NCBI RefSeq assembly: GCF_003989745.1
Contig: NZ_RZGS01000001.1
Coordinates: forward strand, 124,001 to 188,000
Origin: Legionella septentrionalis
GTDB lineage: Bacteria > Pseudomonadota > Gammaproteobacteria > Legionellales > Legionellaceae
Length of the DNA: 64,000 nt
Direction: 5' to 3'
Positions 1 to 8,142 of this stretch are shown here, in pieces. The notes beneath the pieces were generated by a model. The model saw only the letters and a list, made by a program, of their open reading frames with translations. It was not told the origin of the DNA and did not search any database. Position numbers and translations under genes: made by a program. The stretch's first letter is position 1, and every line of letters starts with the position of its first letter.

Positions 1-675
1 GATTGGATAAGGACATTGACTGTAGTTTTTACTGTAAAACATGATCCTGGCCCAAAATTCACTGTCTTCAAAATATACTTTTTCCATAAATAATAAATTG
101 TTTTTTATAAGAAATTGCTTTAAGAATAATTTATTGCATACACTAACATGACTTGTGTAATGTTTGGCCTTTTTATCCTGCTCATGAAAATTTATATTCA
201 AATCCCAACGGCGGAAAAGCGAATCGCGCTTAATTCCTCTGTTTTCTTTTTGCACATAAGAATTGCCTGCGATAACTTCTGAGCGGGTCTTTATCGCAAT
301 GGCAAGCAAACGCTTAACGGCATTTTTATATAAATAATCATCTGCATCATGGAATAAAATATATTCTCCCCGTGCGCACAACAATCCTGTATTGCGGGCA
401 GCCCCGGGTCCCTGATTTTCTTGCATTAACACTTTTATCCGTGCATCTTTTTTTGCAAAATCATGCAAAATCATGATGGAACGATCAGATGAACCATCAT
501 CCACAAAAACAAATTCCAAATTAAAATAACTTTGTTTGAGCAATGTCGGAATAGTTTTTTTAAGGTGCGCCTCGGCATTGAAAACAGGAATAACAATGCT
601 GACTAGAATATTGTTAGGATACGTGCGGATCAAAAAGAATTTGCAATAATAATAAATGTTTTTAAATAATTTCAT
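1..675 (-). CDS. Family 2 glycosyltransferase, 3' end cut by the window edge
   Basis: Reading leftward from ATG at 673-675, 225 residues are visible and the frame stays open to base 1. After a short basic start, residues 25-35 read SIVIPVFNAEA, the usual GT-A opening. VDDGSSD follows near residue 60 and HDADDYL near residue 110, which are the nucleotide-sugar and metal (DxD-like) motifs of family 2. The family transfers a sugar from a nucleotide-sugar to a growing polysaccharide at the cytoplasmic face. It lies downstream of the kps export genes on the same strand, so it probably helps build the polysaccharide they export. Donor and acceptor cannot be told from the sequence. Confidence 0.88.
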   Translation of the reverse strand, partial: MKLFKNIYYYCKFFLIRTYPNNILVSIVIPVFNAEAHLKKTIPTLLKQSYFNLEFVFVDDGSSDRSIMILHDFAKKDARIKVLMQENQGPGAARNTGLLCARGEYILFHDADDYLYKNAVKRLLAIAIKTRSEVIAGNSYVQKENRGIKRDSLFRRWDLNINFHEQDKKAKHYTSHVSVCNKLFLKQFLIKNNLLFMEKVYFEDSEFWARIMFYSKNYSQCPYPI

Positions 676-787
676 GATCTTAAGTGATTCATCCCTACAT
701 CTTCAAATCATTAAACGAGTATTAAGATCCTTATGGATAACAAATTCAACTTATCCTTGTCACCAAATTATTACAGGGTTAAAGCTA

Positions 788-816
788 TAAGCCGAATTAT
801 ATGGTAATTCGGCTTA
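788..816 (-). terminator. Perfect 12-bp hairpin between kpsD and the glycosyltransferase
   Basis: TAAGCCGAATTA at 788-799 pairs exactly with 805-816 around a 5-base loop. It lies 12 bases past the kpsD stop in the leftward direction. The tract after the stem is only weakly T-rich, so it may be a leaky terminator or an RNA-stabilising stem that lowers expression of the downstream glycosyltransferase. Confidence 0.55.
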
Positions 817-827
817 GCTCGAGCACT

Positions 828-2603
828 CTAGATCCGCATTGCCACGCGGGCTGCAATCGCAAGTTGGTACAGAATGGATGACATCATACCAGTAACTTTT
901 ATGCCATTCTCTGTCTCTCTTGGCAGAACAACCAACTGATCGCCGCCCTGGATAGGATAACGGCTCTTCTGCCAATTGGTATTTTTTACAATCTGCACTT
1001 GGCCGTTTTGTCGCATCAGCAAAAATTCCTTTTGGTTGGCTGTTTTCTGAAAACCGCCGGCTGCCTCGATGTAATCTATAAGCCTATATTGAGGATTGAC
1101 GGTTAGGGAAATGGAATTAACTACATCTCCGCTGATAGTAACCACGGATGTTTTAGGAGGAATGTTAATGGTATCATTATTTTCCAGCCTCACTTTCTTC
1201 CAATGCGAGCGATCGCCCAGCACTACCTGCCCCTTCGTCTCCACTTGTTTCGCTTCCTGAACAAACCGGGTAATCAACTCAGAGCGGGTGGCTTGTAGCT
1301 TGGCATCATCCCCCGTAAGTGTTTCGCCGGTCATCGTTTGACGTTGCAAGCGCGCAAGGCTTGTGTTAAGCGCGTCTTTCTGTTGCCTGGCAACCGAGTC
1401 ACGGAATAATTGGACATTGTCGATATTGGCATCGTCCGCCAAGGTTAATGTTTTAAGAAATTCATCCAACGTAGTTCCTTGCTTAACAATGTATTGATGC
1501 GGACCTTTGACTTGTCCTTTCACCGTAATCAAGGTTTGCTGGATTTCCTTGTCGGCAACAAAAGTAACCCGATCACCGGCCTGAATTTGTATTGGATGGG
1601 ATTGTTTTATTTCCTGATAAATAAACATTGGTTTCATACCCTGATTACGTTGAATGCGTACATAGGTGGCACTGGGTTCAACATTAACCAGTTTAGCAAG
1701 TGTCGCCAGGGAAATATTGGGCGTGGAAATTTCATATTGATAAGGATTTTTCACATCACCAGCCACGGAAATAATATATTTTTGCGGCTTAACAACGATG
1801 GTATCCCCTTGATGCAATTGAAACGGATTTATATTTCCCTTTAGCAGAAAATCATATAAATCCACCTGCCTAATTTCTCTGCCCTCACGGATAATATCAA
1901 TATCGCGGAAACTTCCTTCTTGAAGATTAATGCCGCCGGCAGCACATAGAAAATATATGATGGAATCCGAAGATAAACCATCGTATAAGCCAGGGGAATT
2001 CACATAACCGGTTACATAGACTTGTACCGGTTGTGCCGTGACTAAATCAGCATAAACGTTTACGCCTTTCTTAAAGGTTTTTTTAACATGCATCTGTATG
2101 ATGTTATTTAATTTTTGATTTTCTATTCCTTCTACCTTAACCGGGCCGACCTCGGGAATAAAAATATTTCCCTGGGTATCAACAACAAGCTTTTGCGACA
2201 GCTGGTATGCCCCCCACATTTGCACGTTTACCTCATCGCCAACGGTGAGTCTATACTGTGGATTAAAAAATCGCGCTTGATGTAATTTACCGCACTGTGC
2301 ACCAAATAAATTTTGGCCAAAAACAGGCAACCTATTATTTAAGACATCCCCCATATGAGTGGAAGATTTCATGCGGATGTTAAGATCATCGTCCATCATT
2401 TCCGCTATTTTATCGACGCTGTTGCTCGCTGCAGAAAAACCCACTGCCGAAATTTTTGAGCTTTGAGAGTTAGTTTGTGCGGCATGCTCGCTTTCCTTGT
2501 CAAAAGAGGAAAAAACTGGTCCTTGCGCTGACGTAGAGTTGGGAGCTGATTCCGCCCTAACCAGTAGCGGGATGATTAAAAAAAAGAAAAGCAGTTTTTT
2601 CAT
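828..2603 (-). CDS. kpsD: KpsD-like polysaccharide export protein (poly_export and SLBB domains)
   Basis: 591 residues. ATG at 2603 overlaps the kpsE stop by one base, and a TTG lies one codon upstream. The N-terminus (MKKLL, hydrophobic run, then VRAESA) is a signal peptide. A Wza/KpsD-type poly_export segment starts near residue 115 (YRLTVGDEVNVQMWG), followed by several SLBB-like beta-grasp repeats (for example VYVTGYVNSPGLY and VVTISGDVV). Length and domain order fit KpsD, the periplasmic/outer-membrane partner of group 2 capsule ABC exporters. Wza itself is shorter and carries a lipobox, which is absent here. Position after kpsM-kpsT-kpsE supports the call. Likely role: passing polysaccharide through the periplasm and outer membrane. 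Confidence 0.85.
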   Translation of the reverse strand: MKKLLFFFLIIPLLVRAESAPNSTSAQGPVFSSFDKESEHAAQTNSQSSKISAVGFSAASNSVDKIAEMMDDDLNIRMKSSTHMGDVLNNRLPVFGQNLFGAQCGKLHQARFFNPQYRLTVGDEVNVQMWGAYQLSQKLVVDTQGNIFIPEVGPVKVEGIENQKLNNIIQMHVKKTFKKGVNVYADLVTAQPVQVYVTGYVNSPGLYDGLSSDSIIYFLCAAGGINLQEGSFRDIDIIREGREIRQVDLYDFLLKGNINPFQLHQGDTIVVKPQKYIISVAGDVKNPYQYEISTPNISLATLAKLVNVEPSATYVRIQRNQGMKPMFIYQEIKQSHPIQIQAGDRVTFVADKEIQQTLITVKGQVKGPHQYIVKQGTTLDEFLKTLTLADDANIDNVQLFRDSVARQQKDALNTSLARLQRQTMTGETLTGDDAKLQATRSELITRFVQEAKQVETKGQVVLGDRSHWKKVRLENNDTINIPPKTSVVTISGDVVNSISLTVNPQYRLIDYIEAAGGFQKTANQKEFLLMRQNGQVQIVKNTNWQKSRYPIQGGDQLVVLPRETENGIKVTGMMSSILYQLAIAARVAMRI

Positions 2604-3856
2604 CAATCAATATGCTCCTTCACAATAATAATAGCCATCTTAGTCAAAACAAAAAGGATCAACAATACGCATAAATAATTGACTAAATCAAACAAAGGCT
2701 TGGGGCTTATCGGCTCATCAGGCAGATTGGGGGGCTCGACTTCAATTACAAGGTTCTGATTTTTTGCCAGGTTAACCGCTGCAGCATCAAATGCCTGTTG
2801 TGCGGCTTGATATTCTGCCTGTGCAAATTGCAGTTGCAATTGCACCCACTCAAAATCAGACATGATTTTATTAAGCTTGCCGTTTTTTTCTTTTTGCCCT
2901 AATAAGATGCTGGTTTGTCTTTCAATCTGGGCTTTCAACGCCTTGATTTCTTCCTGAAGTGTTACGACTTTATTTGAGTTAGCCTGCATAAAGGACGAAT
3001 AGGTGATTAATTCTGTTTGTTTTTCTACTAATGTGCCTTTCAACTTGGCCATAACCGAAGAAACGACCTGGGCAGTTTCTTTTGGGTCAAACAAACCATT
3101 TTGGTTTTGCCATTCAATTACATTTTTACGAGCTTCAAAGAGTTTTTCCTTGGCAAGATGCAATTTCATTTTGGCAAAGGAATATTGTTTTTTCGCCAAC
3201 GTATTCGACACTCTGTTTACAAATTCCTTGGTTTGCAGAATGATGGCCGCTAGCAACTGCTTGGCTTTTTGCGCAGTGAATGCGGAAGCTGAAATGATGA
3301 TTTCATTTGTCTCAGGATCCACCACTGCATTCACTTTTTGCCGGTAATATTTAAGAAAAGAGCTTTGCGTAGCGGATTTATTTAATCGGGATAAAAAATC
3401 AACTTGCCTCGATTGGAAATGCTGTTTAATCCCTACTTGCTTTTCTACATTTTCCAGCACTTCGCGTGAAGATACGTGTTCGCGGGCAAGATAAATTTCC
3501 GAGGGAGCTGCATGTCCTCCACCTAAAATTCCCATGGAGATGTTCATGGGATCTTTTTCATCCTTCTCAACTAAAATTTTTGCCGTGCTTTGATAAACTG
3601 GTGCCTGCAAGAGTAATACATAGAAAGCAGCAATTAGCCAGGGAAAAATTACTAATAGCGAAAGCAGTGTTCTTTTTTTAACAAAATAAATAACGCGCTC
3701 TGCCAGAGGATGGGACCTTAACACTAAATACGTTTTGTTTTGCTGAAGTGACTTTAACTCAACCGGTATTAATGCAGTTCCACGTTTGATGATATGCCGA
3801 AACTTTCTCAAGTCTTTCATCCATTTATTAATCGAATTCCTACCAATTCGTGCCAT
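2603..3856 (-). CDS. kpsE: KpsE-like inner-membrane polysaccharide export protein (PCP-3 type)
   Basis: 417 residues. An N-terminal transmembrane helix lies around residues 84-104 (LLSLLVIFPWLIAAFYVLLL), then a long periplasmic part rich in coiled coil (roughly residues 215-370). A proline-rich stretch (PPNLPDEPISPKP) precedes the second transmembrane helix near the C-terminus. This two-helix layout with the proline motif is that of polysaccharide co-polymerase / capsule export proteins such as KpsE, BexC and CtrB. It likely links the KpsMT transporter to KpsD. The first 80 residues before the membrane helix are longer than usual, and the start (ATG 3856) has no strong ribosome site; an ATG at residue 13 is an alternative. 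Confidence 0.85.
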   Translation of the reverse strand: MARIGRNSINKWMKDLRKFRHIIKRGTALIPVELKSLQQNKTYLVLRSHPLAERVIYFVKKRTLLSLLVIFPWLIAAFYVLLLQAPVYQSTAKILVEKDEKDPMNISMGILGGGHAAPSEIYLAREHVSSREVLENVEKQVGIKQHFQSRQVDFLSRLNKSATQSSFLKYYRQKVNAVVDPETNEIIISASAFTAQKAKQLLAAIILQTKEFVNRVSNTLAKKQYSFAKMKLHLAKEKLFEARKNVIEWQNQNGLFDPKETAQVVSSVMAKLKGTLVEKQTELITYSSFMQANSNKVVTLQEEIKALKAQIERQTSILLGQKEKNGKLNKIMSDFEWVQLQLQFAQAEYQAAQQAFDAAAVNLAKNQNLVIEVEPPNLPDEPISPKPLFDLVNYLCVLLILFVLTKMAIIIVKEHID

Positions 3857-3929
3857 GCACTTTTGACTTTAAATATTTCACAGTTCCGCAAAAATGATAA
3901 GTGATTTATCTTATAACCACAAGAACATG

Positions 3930-4613
3930 CTAATTTTCTTCTTTTTGTGGATTTTTAGCCAGCGCTTTGTACAAAGAGATAATTTCATTGATATCATCCG
4001 ACTGGACGATTTGATTGTTATTCAAAAAAATACCCCGATCACAAAACTGCCGGATGGTACTCTTGCTATGAGATACCATAATAATCCCTTTATTTTCTAG
4101 TTTTTCGCTGAATACTTCCTTACACTTCATCTTAAATGCTGTATCGCCCACTGCCAAGGCTTCATCAACGATATAGAAGTCAAAATCAAATGCCATGGAT
4201 AATCCGAATGCCACACGGGAGCGCATGCCGGAACTGTATGTTTGCATGGGCATATCAAAATAATCCCCAATCTCGGCGAATTCCTTCACAAAACGCAATT
4301 TTTCCTTCGTTTCCTCAGGATCGTTCATAAACAAGCGGCAAACAAATTTAACATTCTCCTTTCCGGTTAAATTTGGGATAAAGCCGCCGCCAACGCCTAC
4401 AGGCCAAGATAAACTGCTGGTGATACTTACAGTACCACTATTTGGCTTTTCTATACCGCATAAAAGTCTTAAGAGTGTGGACTTTCCAGCACCATTTTTA
4501 CCCATTAAAGCCACTCTTTCGCCGGCGCGAATGGTTAATGACAAATTTTTAAAAATCTGTTTTTTTTTGCCCTGCACGATGTAGTGCTTACTGACATTGA
4601 TTGCTTCAATCAT
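3930..4613 (-). CDS. kpsT: KpsT-like ABC transporter ATPase for polysaccharide export
   Basis: 227 residues. Walker A is GKNGAGKST near residue 38, the signature motif is YSSGMRSRVAFG near residue 125, and Walker B runs into DEALAVGD near residue 150, followed by the switch His in SHSKS. The DEALAVGD form is typical of polysaccharide and teichoic acid exporters (KpsT, BexA, Wzt, TagH). At 227 residues it lacks the extra C-terminal carbohydrate-binding domain of Wzt, so it matches the KpsT/BexA class. Its start overlaps the kpsM stop by 4 bases (ATGA), implying translational coupling. Confidence 0.92.
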   Translation of the reverse strand: MIEAINVSKHYIVQGKKKQIFKNLSLTIRAGERVALMGKNGAGKSTLLRLLCGIEKPNSGTVSITSSLSWPVGVGGGFIPNLTGKENVKFVCRLFMNDPEETKEKLRFVKEFAEIGDYFDMPMQTYSSGMRSRVAFGLSMAFDFDFYIVDEALAVGDTAFKMKCKEVFSEKLENKGIIMVSHSKSTIRQFCDRGIFLNNNQIVQSDDINEIISLYKALAKNPQKEEN

Positions 4614-5428
4614 CGTTGTTCTATCTCAATCATTATTTTCTGACGTAATGACAAATACAAAGCCAAACCAAACGTTAGCACGATTAAAGCACACTTAATC
4701 AGATAAATACTTGAAGCATAGGGAATATACGAAAATGCGGGTCTAAAGCATTCGCGGGTTAATTCTATGAATTGAAATATGGGGTTATACAACATCATGT
4801 CCCGAATTGCAGGCGGCAACATATCTGCACTAAAAAAAACACCGGAAAACAAATAAATTACCCGCATGCAAATAGTAAGGAAAATTTGAATGAAATTAAG
4901 GAAGAAACACGTCACACCAATAATCAAGGACAAACCAAACAAAAAGCCAAGATAAGCAATAATATTAAGCAGCCAAAATAAAAAATCGTAAATATGCCAG
5001 TCCACATCGAACCAGCTGAAAATTGCCAGCAATATAATAAATACCAGCGTTTTTATTAATGATTCACTGATAAGCTTTGCTATCAAAGGATCTATCGGTT
5101 TAATTTGCCTGAATAAATAAAAATTCTTGTTGGCTTTAATACTGGTTTTGCTGTAGTTAACGATATTCCTGAATAGCAAAAACGGCATGGCACCAAGCAA
5201 AATAAATAAAGGCGCGGACATGCTGGAGGAATGCACACTATGCCTGATGACCGTGCGGGCTAACATCCATAAGCCAATATGCAGCATGGGCTCTAAAATA
5301 ATCCAGATAAACCCAAGGGAACGTTGCGTGTTTACGCTCTTAATAAATTTCTTTTGAATATCACGAATAACAATTGCGAAGACTGATGCATACATGACCT
5401 GCCAAGGTGCACGTATTTGGTGTGTCAT
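4610..5428 (-). CDS. kpsM: KpsM-like ABC transporter permease for polysaccharide export
   Basis: 272 residues of ABC-2 permease type with about six hydrophobic segments (for example PLFILLGAMPFLLFRNIV, TLVFIILLAIFSWF, ILTFGLAL). The first 40 residues contain the RSLGFIWIILEPMLH stretch common to KpsM/BexB/Wzm permeases. It forms the membrane channel with KpsT that moves lipid-linked polysaccharide across the inner membrane. It is the first recognisable gene of the leftward export operon. A small secreted-protein gene and an 11-bp hairpin lie just upstream. The Kdo-transferases KpsC/KpsS of classic group 2 systems are not in view and may be left of the window. Confidence 0.9.
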   Translation of the reverse strand: MTHQIRAPWQVMYASVFAIVIRDIQKKFIKSVNTQRSLGFIWIILEPMLHIGLWMLARTVIRHSVHSSSMSAPLFILLGAMPFLLFRNIVNYSKTSIKANKNFYLFRQIKPIDPLIAKLISESLIKTLVFIILLAIFSWFDVDWHIYDFLFWLLNIIAYLGFLFGLSLIIGVTCFFLNFIQIFLTICMRVIYLFSGVFFSADMLPPAIRDMMLYNPIFQFIELTRECFRPAFSYIPYASSIYLIKCALIVLTFGLALYLSLRQKIMIEIEQR

Positions 5429-5454
5429 AGGAAAATCTCGGAATATTCTATGAA

Positions 5455-5488
5455 TAAAGCAGCTACACTGCAGAAATTAGCTGCTTTA
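5455..5488 (-). terminator. Perfect 11-bp hairpin before kpsM
   Basis: TAAAGCAGCTA at 5455-5465 pairs exactly with 5478-5488 around a 12-base loop. It sits between the stop of the small upstream gene (5498) and the kpsM start (5428). The bases after the stem in the leftward direction (TTCATAG) are not a proper U-tract, so this may be an attenuator or processing stem rather than a full terminator. Confidence 0.5.
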
Positions 5489-5497
5489 CTTGGAAAA

Positions 5498-5704
5498 TTA
5501 GCTAGCAACAAAATCGTCGTTGTCATCATTTGACTTTGCTGAGACAGCAGCAACGCCTACAATTGTAACAATAGCGATTGCACCTGCAGCTACCCAGCCC
5601 ACATTACCACCCATAACTGGCTGAGCTAAAGCAGGTGTACTTGACAGAGCAACAAACAATCCTGTTGTATAACGGTTTACTACTTTGGTTATTATTTTTT
5701 TCAT
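5498..5704 (-). CDS. Small membrane or exported protein upstream of the kps genes
   Basis: 68 residues from ATG at 5704, chosen because AAGGA lies about 7 bases upstream; a further ATG at 5725 has no such site. A basic start, then a hydrophobic run ending STPALAQ, looks like a signal peptide with cleavage after ALA. The mature part is one strongly hydrophobic Gly/Ala/Val helix (GWVAAGAIAIVTIVGVAAVSA) with an acidic tail (NDDNDD). I do not recognise the family. It lies 70 bases upstream of kpsM on the same strand, so it may be co-transcribed with the exporter. A small accessory membrane peptide is possible but unproven. Confidence 0.6.
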   Translation of the reverse strand: MKKIITKVVNRYTTGLFVALSSTPALAQPVMGGNVGWVAAGAIAIVTIVGVAAVSAKSNDDNDDFVAS

Positions 5705-5801
5705 TTTTTCATCCTTGTATTCCATGGAAAGTTTAGTCTAGAATCAAAAACGACAGGTTGCAAGTATCTATTCTAGCAAGGCTTATATAAAAAGCAAATT
5801 G

Positions 5802-6714
5802 TTAGGTAATTGCATTTTCTTCGCCTGCGAAAGCAAAAATTCTTTGTTTTGGCCGTGCCTGCAAATACGCGCGGCCTATGGCAAATACATTATAAATCAT
5901 GATTGCAAGCAGCAGGAAATGCAGCCAAGTGACCGTTAAATGAGTAAATAATGGCAAGGTAATAAACACGCCTATGCAACCAAAAAGACTTAAGATTAAT
6001 GTCTTTTTTAAAGGAATTTTATCATGGCGTAAAAATACCAACGTGGTTAAAGGCTGCTGCAAAGCACCTGCCGTAGTCATTATGGGGAAGGCTACAACGG
6101 GGGAAACATTTAGCAGAAACAACACGCCTTGCACCATTACAAACAAACCAATGCCAACGGAAGTCAGAGCGCCACAAATTACCAGGGCAAAAAAACCAAT
6201 TACAAGCATTCCAAGAATGCAATTCTGCTACATCACCGCCTACGGGCAATAAGCGAAACTGGTGGCAAAGCAGCAAAGCGATAATCATTATGAAGCAGCA
6301 AACCATAGCGAGACGGATGGCTTGTTTGCTCAAGCGGCTTACCACAGTTCCTCCAATTAAGCCGCCTATGCACGTTCCTGTGACCAAAGTGAGCAGTGTC
6401 GTCAAATCCACATCAATTAACTGCATGAAGAAGAGCGATTCGATAGTACCCGGAATCACTTGTGCACCATTGTTTACCGCAGGCAATTCATCGTCAGGAA
6501 ACGTTCGCAAAAGTTTGGCCAGTGCCACATTCACAGCAAAACTGCCCACTCCGAGTGTATCCGCCACGAAAGCGACAATGCCGCTCACCCCGAGCTTGAC
6601 ATACTCCAGGGGAGATACGGCCACAGCTGGCTGCTGTTTTAATTTATAAAGCATCACGGCAACGCAAAATAAACTAAATACAAGTATGGCAGCAATAATA
6701 AAAATTATAGTCAT
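5802..6714 (-). pseudogene. TauE/SafE-family permease broken by a frameshift
   Basis: Two leftward frames together make one protein of about 304 residues, a normal TauE/SafE length. The first (from ATG 6714) gives the N-terminal helices, with the family-like FVADTLGVGSFAVN near residue 40 and GTCIGGLIGGTVVSRL near residue 110. Near 6211-6216 it runs into low-quality sequence (ELHSWNACNWFF), while the other frame continues with GMLVIGFFALVICGAL and four further helices to the stop at 5802. A shift of one base joins them. The family exports sulfite, sulfoacetate or related anions. It may be a young pseudogene, a sequencing error or, less likely, a programmed frameshift. No slippery heptamer was seen at the junction. 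Confidence 0.8.
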
Positions 6715-6744
6715 TACAGTCTCATCAGGTTTACTGAAATAAAA

Positions 6745-6927
6745 TTATTGTTTTATTTCAGTTTTTACTTCTTTTTCTCGGCTAAACGCTTCCAGAAATT
6801 TATTTCCATAATAATAAATGCCCAAACCTAGTAAGTTGCTCATGCTTGTCTGCGCTGCATCTTGCACAATCGTTCGGGTCATCTCTTTAACCAAAGCTAT
6901 CCTTGCCGGTTTAAAGAAGCGCATCAT
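6745..6927 (-). CDS. Small basic hypothetical protein
   Basis: 60 residues from ATG at 6927, supported by AAGGAT a few bases upstream; an upstream in-frame ATG at 6984 lacks a ribosome site. The sequence starts basic (MMRFFKPARIALVKEMTR), has a central weakly hydrophobic segment (MSNLLGLGIYYYGNKFLEAF) and a charged Lys/Glu tail. No family is recognised. It follows the mitochondrial-carrier-like gene on the same strand after about 100 bases and may be transcribed with it. Confidence 0.45.
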   Translation of the reverse strand: MMRFFKPARIALVKEMTRTIVQDAAQTSMSNLLGLGIYYYGNKFLEAFSREKEVKTEIKQ

Positions 6928-7029
6928 TAAGATCCTTGTAATCTTAAATGCATGAGTGTAGCAGCATACTAAATTTTCAGGCAATTAAAAAGTTTAATTT
7001 TCGAGCATATTATACAGAATTGTGCTATT

Positions 7030-8076
7030 TTATTTTGATCTGCGCGGCTCTACAGCGCTTGCTTCCAACGCATCCTGCTCTTTTTTTACCACCACTGATT
7101 TTACTGTTTCGGATTTAAAAAAACCGGGGGAATGGTTTGTTGCAGGAGTTTGCTCTTTTGTTTTGCCCCACTGAATATTGAACTTCGATAAAGGTTCATT
7201 TCCAAGCGCTGCCATTAATCCTGAAACAAAAGCAAAGGTTAAGCCCGTGCGTGTCATGCCAAGACTGACAGCTATAAAAAATGCCGGGGTGCGCATGTGG
7301 GCAGGAAAACCATGTAAAACGCTAAAAGTGGGCGGGCTACAGAGCTTACCTTCCTGTACCTTGGAACCGCATACCAGTTGATCTCGCCAATAGGTCAACG
7401 GAGAAGTAACCAGAGAAGCCGTCATTCCACTTAGGGCACCTGCAAAAAAATGTGAGGAAGCCGAATTATTTTTAAATACATTTTGGGTAAAAAATTCTTC
7501 CAGAATGCATAACGCTGAAAAATTTCCGACATTAGCCAAAAAGCGAGGAAAAAATCCCAACCTGCTTAACACTTTTATGTTATGGTAAGTTTTCCAATTA
7601 AACTTGGAATCAATAATTCCAGCTTGCCCTAGATACGCCTTCATCGTAAAAAGTTGCGTGAGCCCTGCTTCTCCAAGAGATGCTGAAAAAATAAATCCCA
7701 CTTCTTGCTTTAATTTTTTCGTTGTTGCTACATTCTCCTTAAGCTCACTTGCCTCATGGGGCAAGGCATTTTCTTCACTCATTGAAGTTTTTTTTGTTCC
7801 TGTCACATAGGCCGTGCGAGCACTTTGCCCGGCAAAATTGGAATTTTTATAGCAGCAATTGATAAAGGATAAAATACTGGCTTGCTCACCATTAGCAGCT
7901 GCATTGCCCATGCCGGCGGATTTCATTTTTTTGAAAATAATATAGTTAATGGGAGGATGTATAAGCGATATGACCGTGCTGGTGGCAAGTATACTTGTTC
8001 CCAGATTCATAAGTTCCCAGGCCGTGGGGAATGGATAATAGGAAGTATTCTTTTGAGTATCATTATTGTTAGACAT
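7030..8076 (-). CDS. Mitochondrial-carrier-like protein, candidate secreted effector
   Basis: 348 residues. Residues 209-233 read FFAGALSGMTASLVTSPLTYW, close to the first helix of a mitochondrial carrier (SLC25) repeat. Just before it, GFFPRFLANVGNFSALCILEEFF (174-196) has the form of the preceding matrix loop and even-numbered helix. Weaker copies of the pattern occur at residues 26-52 and 254-285. The PxDxxK signature is degenerate (PLTYWR; PINYII), so transport activity is uncertain. Carriers of this fold are eukaryotic; the known bacterial case in this order is the Legionella Dot/Icm effector LncP, which targets mitochondria. Residues 86-125 are an insert, and the C-terminal 50 residues are a charged tail ending EASAVEPRRSK. 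A PmrA-type operator lies directly upstream. The fold call is by eye. Confidence 0.55.
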   Translation of the reverse strand: MSNNNDTQKNTSYYPFPTAWELMNLGTSILATSTVISLIHPPINYIIFKKMKSAGMGNAAANGEQASILSFINCCYKNSNFAGQSARTAYVTGTKKTSMSEENALPHEASELKENVATTKKLKQEVGFIFSASLGEAGLTQLFTMKAYLGQAGIIDSKFNWKTYHNIKVLSRLGFFPRFLANVGNFSALCILEEFFTQNVFKNNSASSHFFAGALSGMTASLVTSPLTYWRDQLVCGSKVQEGKLCSPPTFSVLHGFPAHMRTPAFFIAVSLGMTRTGLTFAFVSGLMAALGNEPLSKFNIQWGKTKEQTPATNHSPGFFKSETVKSVVVKKEQDALEASAVEPRRSK

Positions 8077-8120
8077 AAGGAACCAGCAACAAACAACGTG
8101 TCGCTGATTCTAGAATAAAA

Positions 8121-8140
8121 AATATTAAGAAATCATTAAG
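8121..8140 (-). promoter_or_regulatory. PmrA-type tandem operator
   Basis: Read leftward, the site is CTTAATGAT, two bases, then CTTAATATT. The PmrA consensus of Legionella and Coxiella is cTTAATatT-N2-cTTAATatT. The half-site nearer the gene matches 9 of 9 and the other 7 of 9, with the exact 2-base spacer. TAGAAT at 8107-8112 is a fair -10 eight bases further on, so the box would cover the -35 region, the usual place for PmrA activation. The ATG of the carrier-like gene is 45 bases from the box. Confidence 0.75.
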
Positions 8141-8142
8141 TA

